From Klebsiella huaxiensis (GTDB taxonomy: Bacteria; Pseudomonadota; Gammaproteobacteria; Enterobacterales; Enterobacteriaceae), in contig NZ_CP036175.1 of assembly GCF_003261575.2 (NCBI RefSeq), positions 124,001 through 188,000 of the forward strand: 64,000 nt of DNA, given 5' to 3'. This document shows positions 62,774 to 64,000 of this stretch, piece after piece (within the stretch, counting starts at the first letter, position 1; each line of letters begins with the position of its first letter). The position numbers and the translations under genes were made by a program. The notes beneath the pieces are model-generated. The model was not told the DNA's origin and did not search any database. It saw only the letters and a program-made list of their open reading frames with translations.

Positions 62774-63832
62774 CTACGCTTCCTCTGTTTCCAGTTTTTC
62801 CGTCAACAGCGCGTTTAGTTCTTCCAGTACGCGCTGTGGGGTAATGTCGATCAAGCTTTGGTGATAACCTTCGGCGGCATCGCCTTTACGCACTTTGTGG
62901 TAGCCGCTAATCAGGCGGATAACGCGCGCTTTATGCGACAACGGCGGGGTGAAATCCGGGCTGCTCGGGCCGTAAAGCGCGACCAGCGGACGGTCCAGCG
63001 CGGCGGCGACGTGCATCAGGCCGGAGTCGTTGCTGACCACCGCTTTACAGGCGGCGATCAGAATGACGGCCTGCTCAAGCTGGGTCTCCCCGGCCAGGTT
63101 GCGACACCATGCCTGCTGCTCCGTGCTCAGCGTGGCGATGATCTCTTTGCCCGCTTCGTTATCTTTAGCAGAACCGAACAGGACGATTTGATAACCGTCG
63201 TCGATCAGCTGTTTCGCCAGCTCAGCGTAGTGGTAGTGTGGCCAGCGTTTGGCCGGGCCAAATTCCGCGCCGGGGCAGAAACCGATAATCGGGCGGTCAG
63301 ATGAGAGGTTGAACGCGTTACAAGTCTGCGATTTCTCACCTTCAGTCACCTGTAACTGCGGCCACAGCAGCGGCTGCGGCAAGTCTTTCGCGCAGCGCAT
63401 CAGGCCTTTGTCGTAAGCCAGACCGACATAACGTTCGACCATTAGCGGCCAGGCTTCTTTATCCAGTTTGCGGGCATCGTTCAGCAGGCCGTAGCGCATC
63501 TCGCCAAGCCAGCCGGTACGAAGCGGGATACCCGCGAAGAATGGCACCAGAGCCGACTTAAACGAATTCGGTAGCACGTAAGCGCGATCGTAACGACGCT
63601 CGCGCAGGCTGTGCCCAAGCTTGCGGCGCTCGCCGATTTCCAGCGCTCCGTGACCAAGTGGCATCGGGATCGCTTCATTGACTTCTGGCATACGCGACAG
63701 CAGCGGACGGCACCACGCGGGTGCCATCACGTCGATGATTGCCTGGGGATAGCGCGCCCTGAGCGTACGATAGAGACTTTGCGACATCATCATGTCGCCC
63801 ACCCATGACGGGCCTACCACCAATATCTTCAT
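62774..63832 (-). CDS. waaF: LPS heptosyltransferase II WaaF
   Basis: Adds heptose II to heptose I. GT9, 352 residues: MKILVVGPSWVGDMMMSQSLYRTL and VVSNDSGLMHVAAALDRPLVALYGPSSPDFTPP. Its start codon abuts an ERIC element and its Shine-Dalgarno sequence (aagga, 8 nt before ATG) is the ERIC terminus. Confidence 0.97.
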   Translation of the reverse strand: MKILVVGPSWVGDMMMSQSLYRTLRARYPQAIIDVMAPAWCRPLLSRMPEVNEAIPMPLGHGALEIGERRKLGHSLRERRYDRAYVLPNSFKSALVPFFAGIPLRTGWLGEMRYGLLNDARKLDKEAWPLMVERYVGLAYDKGLMRCAKDLPQPLLWPQLQVTEGEKSQTCNAFNLSSDRPIIGFCPGAEFGPAKRWPHYHYAELAKQLIDDGYQIVLFGSAKDNEAGKEIIATLSTEQQAWCRNLAGETQLEQAVILIAACKAVVSNDSGLMHVAAALDRPLVALYGPSSPDFTPPLSHKARVIRLISGYHKVRKGDAAEGYHQSLIDITPQRVLEELNALLTEKLETEEA

Positions 63833-63833
63833 T

Positions 63834-63957
63834 CATTTCATCCTTCAAGCTGTCTCTGCGTTGGCTGCCTTCGTTCACTTCAGTCACATAGTTATCCTAT
63901 GTTCCTGAAGATTCACTCAGTTGCCGCCTTGATACTGCCCGAATGATTTTATGAATT
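63834..63957 (-). repeat. ERIC element between hldD and waaF
   Basis: About 124 bp. Read on the minus strand it contains ggcggcaactgagtgaatc, gtgactgaagtgaacg and cgcagagacagcttgaagga, matching the ERIC at 43567-43692 with several changes. It fills the hldD-waaF gap exactly, from the hldD stop to the waaF ribosome binding site. Confidence 0.85.
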
Positions 63958-64000
63958 CGCATGACTGTCGCGGTTGAGCCAGGCCATATATTCCGTTACA
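63949..64000 (-). CDS. hldD: 3' end of ADP-glyceromanno-heptose 6-epimerase HldD
   Basis: Only the last 16 codons are in the window: VTEYMAWLNRDSHANS and a TAA stop. EYMAWLNRD matches the C terminus of E. coli HldD, which ends one or two residues later. The extra SHANS tail and the TAA stop run into the ERIC end (ataaaatcattc). hldD heads the conserved hldD-waaF-waaC series; it makes ADP-L-glycero-D-manno-heptose, the donor for the heptosyltransferases here. Confidence 0.82.
   Translation of the reverse strand, partial: VTEYMAWLNRDSHANS

Noticed and set aside
50900..63832. JUMPstart/RfaH ops element within the core cluster
   Set aside because: No ggcggtagcgtg-type sequence was seen upstream of the LPS genes; the only similar string lies inside coaBC coding sequence (about 42318).

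Overview
The window is chromosomal DNA of an enterobacterium, most probably Klebsiella or the closely related Raoultella. Core proteins (XanP, GltS, GlpK, TpiA, Fpr, RecG, SpoT, PyrE, Dut, RpmB/G, WaaA) look nearly colinear with E. coli. The lipopolysaccharide core cluster is of the Klebsiella kind (WabG, WabH, a WabN-type deacetylase, WaaE, WaaQ), and ERIC and REP/BIME repeats are scattered through it. No tRNA, rRNA, CRISPR array, transposase or prophage gene is visible.

Layout. 1-6490: 3' part of yicI, then an inserted RpiR regulator, GH4 glycosidase and PTS transporter island, with a tandem 124-bp BIME array between the regulator and the glycosidase. 6491-11233: yicH, xanP, gltS. 11234-26319: a block that in E. 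coli lies elsewhere (glpK, glpF, zapB, sbp, cdh, tpiA, yiiQ, yiiR, fpr, glpX). Here it is circularly permuted and sits between gltS and recG. It also carries a four-gene aminoimidazole riboside salvage-type cluster and an SLC13-type permease. 26320-34960: recG, trmH, spoT, rpoZ, gmk, divergent ligB, yicG. 35235-36494: a divergent ClC-family protein where E. coli has dinD. 36555-44204: yicC, rph, pyrE, a Tat-exported SMP-30 protein, slmA, dut, coaBC, radC, rpmB, rpmG. 44406-49498: a four-gene inserted operon (VWA/TerY-like, PP2C phosphatase, variant Ser/Thr kinase with membrane anchor, large TPR/TonB-C membrane protein). 49562-64000: mutM, coaD and the LPS core cluster up to the last codons of hldD.

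How genes work together. The GH4/PTS pair would import and hydrolyse a phospho-disaccharide under the RpiR regulator. The GPH transporter, AIRs kinase, ADP-ribosylglycohydrolase and GntR genes look like a riboside salvage operon with a perfect 32-bp operator palindrome and a CRP-like site. coaBC, dut and slmA lie in series on one strand; spoT, trmH and recG form the usual rpoZ-spoT operon, except that an ERIC-related element now separates spoT from trmH. The LPS genes assemble heptose, Kdo, GalA and GlcN residues and ligate O antigen.

The most interesting items are the TerY-P-type phospho-signalling operon fused to a periplasmic TonB-C-like partner, the permuted glp/tpi block that detaches glpX from glpFK, and ERIC elements whose ends supply Shine-Dalgarno sequences for trmH and waaF and a stop codon for hldD. 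All functional names rest on recalled family resemblance and motifs; no database search was run.
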